Origin: Paenibacillus chibensis
GTDB taxonomy: Bacteria; Bacillota; Bacilli; Paenibacillales; Paenibacillaceae
Length of the DNA stretch: 64,000 nt
Reading direction: 5' to 3'
Assembly (NCBI RefSeq): GCF_004001045.1
Contig: NZ_BIMK01000019.1
Location: forward strand, 1-64,000
The stretch's first letter is position 1; each line of letters begins with the position of its first letter. The position numbers were made by a program, and so were the translations under genes. The notes beneath the pieces were generated by a model. It saw nothing but the letters and a program-made list of their open reading frames with translations. It did not search any database and was not told the DNA's origin. Shown in pieces: positions 63,366 through 64,000 of this stretch.

Positions 63366-64000
63366 ATGCCTGCAGGATTGCCAAGACCCAGCATGGGCGT
63401 CATGAATCTGCAGGGCGGCGAGAAAAGATTCAAGCTGTCCCGTATCGCAGCCTCAGACGCCTTAAGCTTCTTCGTCAAGCATTATTGGATCGTCAGCTGG
63501 GACTGTACCGACAAGGAGCCTTACCTTCAGCACGTTGTGCCCAACCCCTGCGTCAATCTGGTTGTGGAGCCGCAGAAAACCCTGATCTTCGGACCGTCCA
63601 CCCGGAAATTCTCTTATCCGATTCACGGCAAGGGAGTCGTGTTCGGCGTCAAGTTCAAGCCCGGCGGTTTCTATCCGTTCTTGAATCAGCCCGTCTCCAC
63701 CCTGCTGGATCATCCGCTTGAGGTACAGAACATCCTGGATCTGAGCGGCCCGGAGCTTGAACGGGAAATGCTCTCCCTGGGTACGGAGCAGGAGATGGCC
63801 GCGGTCATGGACCGGCTGCTGCTGTCCAAGCTGCCCGATCCGGATGAGCAGGTGCTGCTCGTGAACCGGATCATCGACTTCATTGCCGGCGAACGCGAAG
63901 TCTCCAAGGTTGATCAGGTCTGCGAGCATGTAGGTATGCATATCCGCAAGCTGCAGCGGCTGTTCGATCAATATGTCGGCATCAGCCCGAAATGGGTGAT
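63366..64000 (+). CDS. AraC-family regulator with DUF6597-like N-terminus, truncated by window end
   Basis: From ATG 63366 (AAGGAG upstream) the frame is open to the window end, about 211 residues. The N-terminal part (VKHYWIVSWD, PNPCVNLVVEPQK, VFGVKFKPGGFYPFL) matches the sensor domain common to AraC regulators of this type. The end (VDQVCEHVGMHIRKLQRLFDQYV, then ISPKWV) is the first helix-turn-helix. The missing part should supply the second. Divergent from the SRPBCC gene. Confidence 0.88.
   Translation, partial: MPAGLPRPSMGVMNLQGGEKRFKLSRIAASDALSFFVKHYWIVSWDCTDKEPYLQHVVPNPCVNLVVEPQKTLIFGPSTRKFSYPIHGKGVVFGVKFKPGGFYPFLNQPVSTLLDHPLEVQNILDLSGPELEREMLSLGTEQEMAAVMDRLLLSKLPDPDEQVLLVNRIIDFIAGEREVSKVDQVCEHVGMHIRKLQRLFDQYVGISPKWV

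Noticed and set aside
1..64000. Search for rRNA, tRNA, riboswitches, insertion sequences, integrases or prophage genes
   Set aside because: No convincing example was recognised. Intergenic spaces are short and contain ordinary promoters and terminators.

Overview
The window looks like a chromosomal segment of a spore-forming, carbohydrate-degrading Firmicute of the Paenibacillus type. The reasons are moderate-to-high GC, strong AGGAGG-type ribosome binding sites, CotH/CotB-like spore-coat genes, YesM/YesN two-component systems beside LplB/YtcP-type sugar transporters, a PerR-box-controlled catalase, and a multidomain GH87 alpha-1,3-glucanase like those known from Paenibacillus. I saw no rRNA, tRNA, CRISPR array, prophage or insertion sequence.

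Layout. 1-2.4 kb: a collagen-like repeat protein (cut by the window edge) divergent from a TPR glycosyltransferase. 2.6-4.15 kb: catalase with a sigma-A-type promoter bracketed by two PerR boxes. 4.3-8.8 kb: a BceRS-BceAB antimicrobial-peptide sensing and resistance module whose response-regulator gene carries two frameshifts. 8.9-12 kb: spore-coat genes, with a frameshifted cotH divergent from a cotB-like gene and a second coat-type protein. 12-17.9 kb: an OmpR/EnvZ-type two-component pair divergent from a heterodimeric ABC exporter. 18-20.1 kb: a secreted GxGYxYP protein. 20.5-23.2 kb: a PadR regulator with two membrane proteins, then a stand-alone MraY homologue. 23.3-28.7 kb: two secreted glycan hydrolases (GH8 and a frameshifted GH87) that could attack fungal or bacterial glucans or chitosan.

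29.7-61.5 kb is the centrepiece, a roughly 32-kb glycan-utilisation region. One gene run on the minus strand encodes LplB- and YtcP-type permeases, a substrate-binding lipoprotein, YesN, YesM, a second paralogous binding lipoprotein, and then six enzymes without signal peptides: GH95, a UxaC-like isomerase, a GH43-like beta-propeller protein, GH31, GH88 and GH29. Upstream lie a second GH95, an oxidoreductase-cupin fusion, and a second complete importer (lipoprotein plus two permeases) divergent from its own YesM/YesN pair. A GH4 alpha-galactosidase with a divergent AraC regulator closes the region. The set implies import of oligosaccharides carrying alpha-L-fucose, an unsaturated uronic acid and alpha-linked sugars, trimmed inside the cell. 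cre-like sites point to catabolite control. The polysaccharide lyase expected to produce the unsaturated ends is not in the window.

61.6-64 kb: two small overlapping genes (one for a membrane protein), a START-like SRPBCC protein, and an AraC-family regulator cut off by the window end.

Three otherwise well-preserved genes (bceR, cotH, GH87) are broken by small indels. Either these are real strain-specific lesions or the assembly has residual indel errors; raw reads would decide.
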